Assembly: GCF_023856365.1 (NCBI RefSeq) | Contig: NC_064540.1 | Location: 12,177,191 to 12,241,190, forward strand | DNA from: Brienomyrus brachyistius | Lineage: Eukaryota > Chordata > Actinopteri > Osteoglossiformes > Mormyridae | Direction of reading: 5' to 3' | DNA: 64,000 bases | Shown here: one piece after another, positions 12,480 to 24,100 of the stretch | How the letters are laid out: each line of letters opens with the position of its first letter | Numbering within the stretch: the stretch's first letter is position 1 | Made by a program: the position numbers and the translations under genes | Notes under the pieces: generated by a model | What the model was told of the DNA's origin: nothing | The model's database searches: none | Seen by the model: only the letters and a program-made list of their open reading frames with translations

Positions 12480-14540
12480 CTTTGTAGAAACTGTCTGATT
12501 TGCATTTCTGGACAGTTCTATCCCACTCAGCTGCAAATGGCCCCAATGCGTGCTGCAGGTCATAGCCCAATGATGCAAAAGGACCACGTCATCTGCAAAA
12601 CACAGAGGTGTGATCCTGAGGCCCCTGAACCAGACCCCCTGCCTTTTCCAAGTCCACAAAACACATGTAGACCGGTTGGAAAAACTCCCACGAACCCTCC
12701 AGGATCCTTGTGATCCAGTGATCCGTGACCAGGATGGAATCTGCATTGTTCCTCCTGGATCCAAGGTGTGACCAACAGACGGACCCTCCTCTGCAGTACC
12801 CTGGCATAGATCCTCGCAGGGAGGCTGAGGAGTGTGATCCCCCTGAAGTTGGAACATATCCTCCAGCCTCCTTTCTTAAAGATTGGGACTAACACCCCAG
12901 AGTGCCAATCCGAAGTCGCTGTCCCCAACGTCCACACAATGCGGAAGATGCATGGCAGCCAAGACAGCCTCAAAACATATAGAGTTTTCAAGAACTCAGG
13001 GTCGAATGTCATCCACTCCCGGAGCCTTACCACTGAACAGCTGTTTGACTTCTTCAGCTCTCCTTCCTCCAAGGAAGACAAAACAGTGGGATTCAGGAGG
13101 TCCTTGAAATATTCTTTCCAGTGCCTGTCTATATCCCCAGTTGAAGTCAACAGTTCTCCATCCCTGCTATAAACAGCATCTGACAGTTTGCCAGAATCTT
13201 TTCGAGGCTGACTGAAAGCCCTACTCCATGGCCTCACCAAACTCCTCCCACACCTGAGTTTGTGTTTCAGTAACTGCCAAAGCCACTTTCTGCTTGGCCT
13301 GCCGGTACCTGTTAACTGCTTCCAGAAGGCCTCCTTCTTCAGCTTGACAGCTCCCTTTACTGTTGGTATCCACCACCAGGTTTGGGGATTCCTGCCATGA
13401 CTGGCACTAACAACCTTATGGCGATAGCTCCGTACCGCTGCTACAGCAATGGAGTCCTGGAACATGGCCCATTCGGGCTCAATGTCCCCTGACTCTCTTG
13501 AGATGCAGGAGAAAATCTGCCTGAGGATTGAATTAAAGATCTCCTGGACAAGGGCCTCTGCCAGATGATCCCAGCACACCCTCACTATTCATGTAGGTTT
13601 ACCAGGTCTATCCAGCATCATCCCCCACCATCGGATCCAACTCACCACCAGGTGGTGATCAGTTGACAGCTCAGCTCCCCTCTTCACCTGATTGTCCAAA
13701 ACATGTGGACGCAGTTCCGACAATAGGATTTATCGACCATCAAACTGCAGCCTACAGTGCTCCTGTGCCATGTGCACTTATGAACATCGTTATGTTTGAA
13801 CATGGTGTTCGTCATGCACAGACTGTGGTTAGCACAGAAGTCCAATAACTGATCGCTGCTTGAATTCCAGTGGGGCAGGCCATTCTTCCCAGTCACACCC
13901 TTCCAGGTTTCACTGTAATTAGCCAGGTGTGTATTAAAGGCCCCCAGGAAAACAGTGGAGTCCCCAAACAGGGCACCTTCCAGCCCCCCTTCCACGCTCT
14001 CCAAGAAGGCCGGATACTCTGGACAACTTGAAGTTGAAGGGAGGCAGGCCTGTCGTTCACAGGAATAACCTCCAACATACTGGCACCAAACTGGGGGGCT
14101 ATAAGCAGATCCACCCCTGCCAGGCGGAGTCCAGCCCCTTTCCAGGAGTTTAGTTCCAGAGCCTGAGCCATGCGTTGAGGTGAGCCCAACTATACTATTT
14201 GGTGTTTCTCTACATCCCTGACCAGCTAAGGCTCCTTTCCCACTGGAGAGGTTATATTCCATTTACCAAGAGCCAGTTTTGGTCGCTGAAAATCGATCTG
14301 TTGTCTCTGACTGTGACTCATTCGCCATTGAACACAACCACCCTATAGTTAATGGTTGCACAGGGATGTAAACCCATGCTGTCCCTTTGGGCTGTGCCTG
14401 GGCAGGCCCCTGGGTGGAGGCCTGGCCACCAGCCACTCGCCTTTGAGCTCCACCAGGGCGAGGCCCTGATCATCACCCTACCAGGGGCCCAAGACAACAT
14501 AGCTCCTAGAATGAGAGAGACATGCATACCCCTCCACCAC
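12480..14540 (-). mobile_element. Decayed non-LTR retrotransposon (LINE): endonuclease and reverse transcriptase relics
   Basis: Read on the minus strand. A linker-like stretch (about 14540-14300) is followed by an APE-type endonuclease (14262-13590: VFLGAFNTHLANYSETWKGV, LLDFCANHSLCMTNTMFKHN, then AELSTDHHLVVSWIRWW). The reverse transcriptase start follows (13585-12540: DRHWKEYFKDLLNPTVL, VLVPIFKKGGWRICSNFRGI, EEQCRFHPGHGSLD, CFADDVVLLHH). Several stops and frameshifts separate the parts, and the sequence fades after the FADD motif, so the 3' part of the reverse transcriptase and the tail are missing. It is dead. The clade is not assigned with certainty. It lies between ucn2 and uqcrc1. Confidence 0.88.
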
Positions 14541-14619
14541 GATAAAGTGGCTATTCATGGGCGGGCAGACGGTTCTGATGTTACTTTATCTATTGACACA
14601 GTATTTTACCAGGTTGCTT

Positions 14620-14805
14620 GTTCATGACAGCTGGATCAGAAAGTTGCAGATTAAAGTCCTGTAGCAGGCAGAGTGATGTCACCTTTGGGCCCCTGAGCAG
14701 CATCTTTAATCTACAGTTGCTTCAGGGACTGGCTGACCCAGCTCTCCAACCCTCAGTCATATGTCTCTTTGGACAGAAGTGTATGCTAAATAAATAAATG
14801 TAATG
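14620..14805 (+). mobile_element. Second SINE family, 3' body
   Basis: Contains the shared stretch CTTTGGGCCCCTGAGCAGC and ends in TGCTAAATAAATAAATGTAA, as do related copies near 36300-36440 and 46900-47075. The CTTTGGAYAAAAGYRTATGCTAAAT-type end is common in fish tRNA-derived SINEs. The head is too worn to define boxes. Confidence 0.5.
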
Positions 14806-15786
14806 TATGAAGTCCCAATCACAGAAAGAAAATCTTATTAAATACATAAATCGTGCCCTTTCTCTTGATTTAGTATATCATATTTTTTAAAATGAATATG
14901 AACACTTAGATTTAGTGACTATGGGTTTTTTTGTTGTAACAACACCGAACGTTCCCTGTACTTGTTTATCAGTCTCTTTGCTTGGTAATATTGTGCCTCT
15001 TCCTGTTTACAGAATAGCTTCTACTCACTGACTTCTTTGGGTTGAGTCCAGAGGCTGTAAAACAGTCTCAACCCATAAATCACCACCATGCTTCACGCTT
15101 GGGATGAGATTATTTTATAGGAATGTAACTTTTCATTTTCCCTGAATGTGATGCTTTGAAACTAACCCAGCATTAACCCTTCATCTTCCATGGTCACTTC
15201 GGTCTCCTTAGAGCAGGGGTGTCAAATTTTGTATGGGACATTTGGCTATCACAGAGCACAGACTTATGGGTAACTCACATGCTCGAGGAAATGCATAGGA
15301 ACACAGCAAGAGCAAAAAAATACTGTAATCCAAGTGCAGTATCCACAGGGCACAAGGCAGCAAGCAATCGATCCATCAAACTGCATGGACTGTAAGGGAA
15401 ATCCAAAGTGTCAAGATCAGTGTTTCCCAAGCTGGTCCTCGAGGACCTCCAGACAGTCCATGTTTGAGCTGGGAGGGACCATTTACAGGACTGAGATGTG
15501 GAGAGCAAAGAATGTTCTGCCACCCAGCCAGACAGTGGCTCTCTTTTTAGCTTGTAGGTAAAACACTGGCCAAATGTTACACCAGTTTCATCTCTTGTAT
15601 CTTTAGGTCTCACAGTGTGGTACTTGATCTTCATATTTTTAATTAAAATGTTCTTTACACTTTTGTCACGTTGTTAAAGCATTTATTTTTATTTGCTTAG
15701 TTTCATTGTAAAAAAGGGGGAATAGTTCACAGTTTTGTACAGTTCACTGAATGAAATTATATTGTTATACAGTTAATGCCATTATG

Positions 15787-16725
15787 CAGTGCCCTCCATT
15801 ATATTTGGGACAATGGGATTCACAGCTGTTTGCGATTATGCTGGTGTGTTTCATTCCTTTATTAGTGCATGGATAAGACACCTAGGCTGGCTTCTACCAT
15901 GTGGAATCTATAGTTGCCATTGTTCAACATGAGGAGCAAAGCTGTGCCAATGAAAGTCAAAGACACTGGACTATTATGAGGCCGAAAAACAAGAGTAAAA
16001 CCATTAGAGACATCAATCAAACCTTAGCAATACAAGATCAGCTGTCTGGAGTATCATTCAGAAGAAAGAATGCACTGGTGAGCTCAGGTAGGCCAAGGAA
16101 GACCTCCACCGCTTCAGGAGGCAAGTGCGTCTTTGTCAGAGACTCCCACCCACAGAAGACTTCATGAACAGAAATACAGGGGCTACAATGCAAGATGCAA
16201 ACCACTAACTAGCCACAAAAACAGAATAACCAGATTACAGTTTGGGGGAAAGGTACTTAAAAGATCCAGGAGAATACTGGAAAAAGGTATTGTGGACAGA
16301 TGAGATGAAGATTAACCTGTGTCAGAGTGATGGCAACAGGAAAGTGTGGAGAGGAACAGCCCAAGATACAAAGCATACCACCTCATCTGTAAAATATTGT
16401 AGTGGGGGTGTTGTTGCTTGCACATGTTTGGCTGCCTCAGGTACCGGCACACTTACCTTCCTTGATGATGTAACTGCTAACAATGAATTCTGAGGTGTGT
16501 AGAAAAATCTTATCTGCTCAAGTTCCAGTAAATGTCTCCAAACTCATTGGATGACGTTTCATCCTGCAGCAAGATAATGATCCCAAACATACTGCTAAGG
16601 CAACAATAGCTAAATATGGAGTCAATCCATATGCCGAAGAAGAAACTTAAAGGGGCAAGTCCCTGAAACAAGGAGAAGCTGGAGATGGCTGCAGTAGAGG
16701 CTTGGCAGAGCATCACCAGAGAAGA
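15787..16725 (+). mobile_element. Decayed Tc1-like transposon
   Basis: The left end CAGTGCCCTCCATTATATTT is typical of a fish Tc1-like inverted repeat. Downstream, plus-strand transposase pieces are visible in broken frames: an N-terminal part (15901-16167), then a stretch with VLWTDEMKINL (16270-16320), and QQDNDPKHTAK near 16570-16600, the usual Tc1 catalytic-core motif. Stops and frameshifts make it inactive. I could not find the right inverted repeat, so the end given is where recognisable transposase stops. Confidence 0.75.
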
Positions 16726-17155
16726 TACTCAGAGGGGTAAATCAAGGGAAAATCAATTTTTTGCACCACCTGCTGTTCTGTGCATGCATACTTCTACAAA
16801 AGGATTCTACATACAGCCCTATGCTGTGCAACATGACTGAGTTTATGCGACGATGTTTCAGCTTGTACCTGTGTGACTGTGAATCCAAAGACTTTCTACC
16901 CCACTGTGGGTAAGAGAGATGTCAGGCATTTCTCCGACATTGTCCGGGTCAAAACCCCCCCAACACACGCCGGCAGGACATCTCCCATCAAGCTGATCTC
17001 CTACTCTGTAGGTCAAGTGTGGCCGAAATACTGAACATTAAGGCAGAATCAAAGTCAAAGGGATTATGTGATTTGGGGGGAGCCAGATTACTAAAGCCAC
17101 TGTTTATGTGATACCTCACCTAGCAGATAAACAATAATGATAATAATTGGTGATA
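16726..17155. other. Intergenic stretch, nothing recognised
   Basis: No exon, repeat end or motif was recognised; the missing right end of the Tc1 relic may lie here in worn form. Confidence 0.4.
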
Positions 17156-17393
17156 TAATCAGTGAATCATTCACACCCCAAAACGCCAAATGTTGCTTAA
17201 TTTTTTTATCATAGAATTATTATAATCAGTGTTCTGAGTGCAGGCACACGATGGACAGCATCAGCCCCTATGGCACTGGCAGGGCATGACTGACTCCTTC
17301 CCGTATTTAAAGACAACATTACTGCACTTTCACGTCTGCTTATGTATAATACATGATTGTCACTTATGGTCCACTGCAGTAAGTCAGAGACAT
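17156..17393 (+). repeat. 235-bp dispersed repeat unit, copy A
   Basis: Nearly identical to 34794-35030 in the same orientation, differing by only about eight substitutions and a short indel by eye. The flanks differ completely. It has no coding motif I know, no evident inverted ends and no tail. The 92-codon minus-strand frame across it is shared by both copies but contains no recognisable domain. Confidence 0.85.
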
Positions 17394-19774
17394 AAACATA
17401 CAAACTGATCCCAATCCAGACTTTGGTCCCATTAAGTGACGTAATACTCCGCTGGCTATAATTCGACACACTGCTCTGTCTCACCTGAATTTCGCATGAC
17501 CTTTACCCTGATTACTTCCACTATGAAATACCTCATACGTTTTCTGTTACAGCATTATCTCCGGCACCTGGCTCGCCATCACAGTCCTCTGTGGACCTGA
17601 TACGGGGGTCACTTCTCTGGCACCCTGTTAGTAATGCTCACAGAACTCACAACTCAAAGCTGCAAATACCTCATCTCCCACAAGACACATGACGAGCAAG
17701 ATTGAGGACAAATGAATAATTAAATTTGGACCCACTGTAAGTGCAGTTTTAATACAGGAACTGCCCGGGCACCCTCAGCCAACAATCAGCCAGCAACGCA
17801 AGTGACAGGGCCTGCCCCCAGTGATAACACAGGCAGGAAATGAGCAGGGTGGCAGAGCTGACAGCTTTATCAAGGCTGCATAGATAGCTATATAATCCAC
17901 GGCGTCCCCTCATTCACACACAGAGTGATGGATTACACATCCTGTCAGGTGGCCAGAATCTGACTTCTTTGAATTACGCATGACGGGTGCATTTATGACA
18001 GGAGGCTAATTCAACTATTAGAACATTATGAGATGGTGGTTGACAACATTGACGCAGAGTGACGTCTACGGAATCCGTGGGAGGTGCTTGTACATCGTGT
18101 ATTTATCAAAAGATATCAGGATTAACCATGTTTTCACTCTTATATTAGCTTACAGAGCAGTGGCTCACACAAGTTCTCACTTAGCTACAGCTAACAGGAT
18201 GGAATTTTCCTTAAAACAAAAATAGTGGAAAAACATCAAGTTGAGGTCTGTTTGTTTGTGATCTCATGATAAATTAATTGTCATTGCCATTCTTCTGAGA
18301 TCAGTGTACATATTCAGCAGGTGCCTTTGTGAGGAAAGTTTGGGGCCAGAGAGGCTCCCGGGGACTCTGGAGCAGCTGGAATTAAGGGCCGTGCTGAAGG
18401 GCCCAGTGGTGATGCGATTACTCCGCTACCCAGGGGATTTGAACCAGCAACCTGGAAACAGGCACAGATCCCATCACTTTCTGAGACACACTGCCCCCAA
18501 ATAATATAGATCAGAGTGTTAACATATTTGATCGGGACAGGAAATGCCATCGCAGTGTAATACGACCGACCCTCTTGTTTGCGTTTTGTTCCTATTTCAA
18601 GCCTTACACTCATACGCCCTGTTTAAATTTCGTAACACACACATTTTTAGTCCTCTGTTCTCTTTCTTGGTGGGTGCTGTTCCCTGCTGTGTAAAAGCTC
18701 CACGGCCTGCTTTGTCACTACAAACCTGTTGTCCCCAGGTGCCTCCCTGTCACCTGCTAATGATTTCCACGCGGTGGGCCACAGCCACGTCTAGACAGCC
18801 AGGTGCACCTCTGACCCCATGCGGACTCTGGACGTGACACATCCATCTCTTTTCTCCAGTATGAGTATATCACAGTGGCTTCCAGGAATATTGTCACACT
18901 GCAAGGGTACATCAGCAGTGACTCTCTGGCACGCATTCTGCTTTTATGTGAAGTGTGTGGAATATTTTGGTTAAAGTGTCTTCTGCAGGTTGCATTGGCT
19001 TTTCTATATTCATGCATCTGTGGATGTGTGTTTTCTGTAACACTGTGTCGTATGACCAGCTCATGGATTCTCATAGGTACAGTGAGAAAGTGTCACTTTC
19101 GGTTGCACTTTAGGATGCTTGATGCTGCTGTTTGCACCTCAGTTTTGTTTGCCCACCTCCATACATACGGGGCCAAACTTGTTCTTCGGCTGTCATTTAT
19201 CGTTCAGTTATTAAACCCGGTCATCTAAGATGTCTTCCTAAACTTAGAACCCTGTTCTAAAAAGTAGAATAAAAGCTCTTGTGAGCTTTTCAGACAGAGA
19301 CACTCTGTGTTTTGGTTCTCAGGGACGGTCGACAGGAAAAGCCGTGCCAAGATGAGGTACGCGAAGCTGTGCAGAGCTCAAAAGCAGAGCTCATAGCCGG
19401 TTGCCAGGTTCGGTGACAATGCTCCTTCTACACGGAGTTCAGGTGGGGGAATGCTGGGCTTGTGCCTGCTGAATTACGCCTCCCTGGCAAACATCTCCTG
19501 ACATGTGTCATCTCCTTAGAATCAGAAAGCAGCATGAAGAGGCGTCTCGGCCTGCACCCTGCGGTCATCGCCCACCATGACAGCTTGGGGGACGCCACAG
19601 ATGATCCCTCTGCCGCACGCATGACCCGGGCACACGGCCATTCGGTCTCGCTTACGGAGAGCTGAAGGGACGCAGGCCGGATGTCAGCTGCTGTTATGGT
19701 GATCCGCTCAGCAGGCAAGACTTATACGTCAGCTGATGGTTTGCAAGTCATGGCATTCTAACATACGAACACAG
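17394..19774. other. Intergenic stretch with a possible SINE scrap
   Basis: Around 18395-18495 there is a tRNA-SINE-like piece (GATTTGAACCAGCAACCT resembles an inverted B-box region). Otherwise I recognise nothing. The frames at 18544-19228 and 19428-19718 show no family motifs. Confidence 0.4.
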
Positions 19775-20130
19775 ACAAGCAAGCTCACACACACACACAC
19801 ACACACACACAAGTTGGTCTTCCCATCTAAATGGGGACCATCCATTCATTTCCATGGGAATAACCCTAATCCCAATCCTGACACCCTTAACCCCTCCCCA
19901 GCCCTGACCTTAATCATAAGTAACAAAATAGAATACAAGTCTATTATTATTTTTAGTTTTTTGATTGCAGGGACAGATTTTTATTTAATTGAAATCCCTC
20001 TTGCAGGTACCGAAAAAATGGTCCCCACAATGTGAAAACAACAGGTTTTTATCATATTGTGGGGACATTTGGCCCCCACAACATAACGTATATCTGGACC
20101 ACACGCAGGCATGCACACACACACAGACAC
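19775..20130 (+). repeat. CA-flanked interspersed repeat, copy 1
   Basis: Starts in a CA microsatellite, then shares with 39330-39650 the blocks CCATTCATTTC, CCCAGCCCT, CCTTAA, CATAAGTAAC, AATGGTCCCCACAA, CAGGTTTTTATCA and GGGGACATTTGG, in the same order. It ends in another CA-rich stretch. Short inverted motifs (TGTGGGGAC and GTCCCCACA) occur inside. No protein is encoded. Confidence 0.75.
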
Positions 20131-20378
20131 ACAATGTGTAAGAAGGGATATCAAATAGGGGCTGTACTGTAAGACCTTTCTGAAAGGTACTTAACATGGA
20201 ATATCTCCAGTATTCAATAATGAATAATCAGCTGAAGTACGCAGAGTAAAATATGATTATGGATCAGCATAAAGAAACCATATTAGCAATAAAACATAAT
20301 AACATGGATGACAGAAGTGGACTGTGGATGAGCGGAGTAAGAAAGACAGTCACCAGTGTGCAGCACTTTATATAATCT

Positions 20379-20384
20379 TTTATT
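20379..20384 (-). terminator. Polyadenylation signal of uqcrc1
   Basis: AATAAA on the minus strand about 463 bases after the uqcrc1 stop codon. It is the first canonical hexamer I noted downstream; use is inferred. Confidence 0.5.
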
Positions 20385-20846
20385 CAACCTCATGGAATGA
20401 GATCTTCTACAATATTGTCGAGTAGAAGACAAAAAGGAAAACCGCAGGTCACACTGAAATAAATACGCCCCCTCCACTCCCCTCTGCTACATCTGATGTC
20501 CAGCAAGGCCCTAGGGGGTGAGTACTAGTTCATGTTCTTGATTGCAAAGCTCTCCTCTGACACTCTCCCCATACAGCACAGCGCCAGCCGTCCTGAAGCA
20601 CGGTGACATCACAGAGAACTGACAAACTCCATAAAGCGTTTGCTACCCAATTTACAGTCTCAGAAATAAGAAAATAAACAGCTGGAGGTGAATAGAACTT
20701 CATGACGTCAGGGCTGAGTGTGGGAGAGAGAAGGAAACGGTCGACGGTCGAGGAAGGATGGATGGATGGATGGTATTCCTCTGTGAGGGAGAAGGTGGAG
20801 AGGCGAGAGGGGGAGCAGATGCACATGGAGGCGGGTGGCGGCAGAC

Positions 20847-21052
20847 TCAGATCCTCAGCCAGTACATGCTGCTGCGGACGCGGTTGTAGTCAGGGAGCTG
20901 CTCGATGGGCCCTGGAGGGGGCGACAGAGAGCGCAGAGCTCTCAGCTCTATCAGACACACAGGCAGACAGCCTGCAAAGGACTCACAGGCAACATGTACA
21001 TGTTTACTGCACACACACACACATGCACAGCTCACCACTGCAGTCACGCACG

Positions 21053-21104
<52 letters not shown>

Positions 21105-24100
21105 CGCAGCATCTCTGTGCCATCGGCTGTGACTCACCCACTGCAGCCACGGCAGGACACTTGTCGTAGATGTATTTCGAGCAGACGTCACGCACCATCT
21201 TGGCGGTGACAGCCTGTGGGGGGGGGGGTAACACACTGATCAGGACACCGAGTGACACTGACGCCCATTTACCGTGTCAGCAAGACTCCCACCACAAGGG
21301 TCAAAGGTCTGATGTAAAAAAATATATTTAACAAGAATTCACTCTTTACTGATAGCAGGCCTGAGCAAGTATGGATGACAGGGGCCATGAAAGCTACAGT
21401 ACTAATTACATTTTTTTTTTTTTTTAAAGACCTTCATTCAGATTCTTTTTTGAAGAGGCTCATTTCGTATGTCAGTATCGAGCAGCAGCTGCTGCTAGTG
21501 CTGAAAGCAGGACATTCAGGTGACAGTGAATAGCGAAGTTCAAGACTCCATCACGGACTTGGTGACGCGTCACTGTGCCGCGTGGGAGTCAACGAAAGGG
21601 ACGAGGCTTAAGAGACACTCACGTCGATCTTGGCGTCCCACTCTGCCAGGGGAACACGCCGGCCGTGGGTCAGGACCTGCCGGCCGATGTCCTCACATGC
21701 TGACGTCGTTCCTTGGGGGGTGGAGAGTGACAGAGTGAGCACGAGCTGGGGGGGGGGATGCTAGACGGTCCGATCCAGCTGGAGGGTATGGGTGCGGACG
21801 CGAATACGCTGCTGTGACAGCACAGGCTGTAACTGATCCTCTAACTGAAGCTCCGGAGGGGGTCAGCCTGTGCTCAGAATATAATGTGCAATAAACCTTC
21901 TAAGTAGTTTTCGAAACAAATAAAATCAAGTTAATTTCACCGAACTTCAGACTGAGCTCTGATTCTTTTTTTCTGAAGAACAAAATCAGACTGAAGAACA
22001 ATAAAGAGGAGGTGGGGGGGGGGGGGGGCGCATGTTGCTGATTTATTCAAAAAGTTAATATGGTAATAGCCCTGAATTATTCACTTAGGAAAATAACATA
22101 GAAACAAAGACGATTAACTGCATCACCCTGAATGTCATTAAAGGAAATGAGCAGAGCAGCAGAGATGAATAGTCAAGGTGGCAATTAGTACAACAGTGTT
22201 ACAAGCTTATAGAGCAAAGCCAAGACCACACAGTGGCAGCAGGGAAGATGACACAACTGGATTCAGCTGGTTATCAGAAACCGGACACTGCTTACCGTCC
22301 AGCTGGTCTAGCAGTGCGGCCTTCACCGCATTCTTGGCCCTGGCCACGTCGCTCTCGGTCACGGTGGTGCAAAGGTTCATCCTGCGACAGGGAGAGAGGG
22401 GGACACACGATCATGCGATGGGCCATGATTCCATATTAACAGGGTGAGATGGGCGAGAAACTCCGCCCACCGGCAGGTGAGTCACTCTGAACGCGCTCGG
22501 TATGAGGGAATACCGAGTACTGATCCAACGAACTAGTCAGGATGCCTCAGAACACAAGGTAGCAGATGGAAGAGGACCGGGAAACGATTCAGATTAAAGG
22601 GAAAAGATGGCAGCAATCTGAAGGAGCTTAATGCTTTAGCAGAAGCACAGTGCTTAAGGTCATTCCCGCATGCTGACGTCGTGCCTGCATTCCGAACTGC
22701 CGCTTCCTGTTATTTAATAGGTGAGGAGGGGCGGGGGGGGGGGGGGGGGGGGGGCCGATGCACTGACCAGGTGTTCTGCACCATGAACATCATGTCATCG
22801 ATGTGGTGCTTATCGGAGACGAAGTACACGCCCAGCAGGCCAGTGTCGGCATAGGAGGTGTGGAAGGCGTGGTACCGCTGGCACAGCTTGTCTTCCACGG
22901 CGGCACGTGCCAGCCTGCTGCTAAGGTTCTGCCATGACACCGAGAACGGGGGTTAAGCCACGGACCCGCAAGCAGTGATGCCAACCAGACGGGTCACTGA
23001 TCAATAACACATTACAGATACAAACTGCAGCAAATGGCAGCACATGTGAGGCGACGGATGACAAGTTAATAATATAAATGCACGTTATACACACATGCCT
23101 GTGTGATACATACAATACAATTAGAGACGGCATCGTATTTCATCAGGTCTGATCATGATAGCAATATTAAAATACCAATCCGAAATTTCTTCTCTTTTAT
23201 TTTATATTTCTTAAAGTGCAAATTGTGCAGTCTGACGCCAAATTAAAAATTGAGAAAGCGATCGTAAAAATATCACTGCATACCCCAACTCTTTCAACTC
23301 AGCCAACATTTGTGGTGCAATGGATCACAAAACTCATGATTTAGACTGGATCACTGCTTCTGAGTCACGGATCAGATCATTTTTCGGATCAGTAAAGAAA
23401 AATCGGCTCTGCTTTCCATTTATTAGTGCAAGATCTTACATAACACGTAAAGCAGGGAATGTTCGGTGTGCTGAACCATGGGGGGGGGCTCGGTCCATTA
23501 TTACACCACTAGTCAACATGACAGATCAGGCGATGGCGTCGTAGTAAGACGACAAGCATTTTCGTGATTTTTCCAGCTATTTCTAATGGAAGAATCATTG
23601 GCATCTGACTCCCCCATTATCCGATCCAGCAATTTCTGGTGGTATTGGTCCAATAATGATACTATGCATTAGATCAGTGCCAAGTACAATTTAGGACAAA
23701 GTTATGTACCCATAAGGAAATCCGGACCAATAGGGAGGAATAGTTTTGTCTAATATCACTGATAACCAGCTAATCTGAGTCACTTGCCAGCAACGACCAA
23801 TTAAATCCCTCGTCCTCCACTACAGAAAATGGCTGATCATCAAATGCAATCATCTGCAATATTTCTATAGTGGCGTCTATAACTCTGTTGCTGCTAACTT
23901 AATATAAATATGAAAAGATATAAATATTGGCCAGCAATATTAAGCAAGGCTGACACATTGGACTGATATTTGATTTAAAAAAATGGTATCAACAATACCA
24001 GTATGATATCATGCATCTCTAAGAATTCCAAAAGGGAGAGCAGCTTCTCTGAGAGCTCCACAAAGCGCGTCCCACACCTGAACCTACTGCTGCCTTCTGG

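Noticed and set aside
12560..13585. A 341-codon minus-strand frame that could look like a host gene
   Set aside because: It carries reverse-transcriptase phrases and neighbours an endonuclease relic, so it is part of a dead LINE.
20702..21258. Several long frames on both strands over the CA tract
   Set aside because: They run through CA repeats as His-Thr or Cys-Val runs; only the short uqcrc1 exons 12 and 13 here are real.
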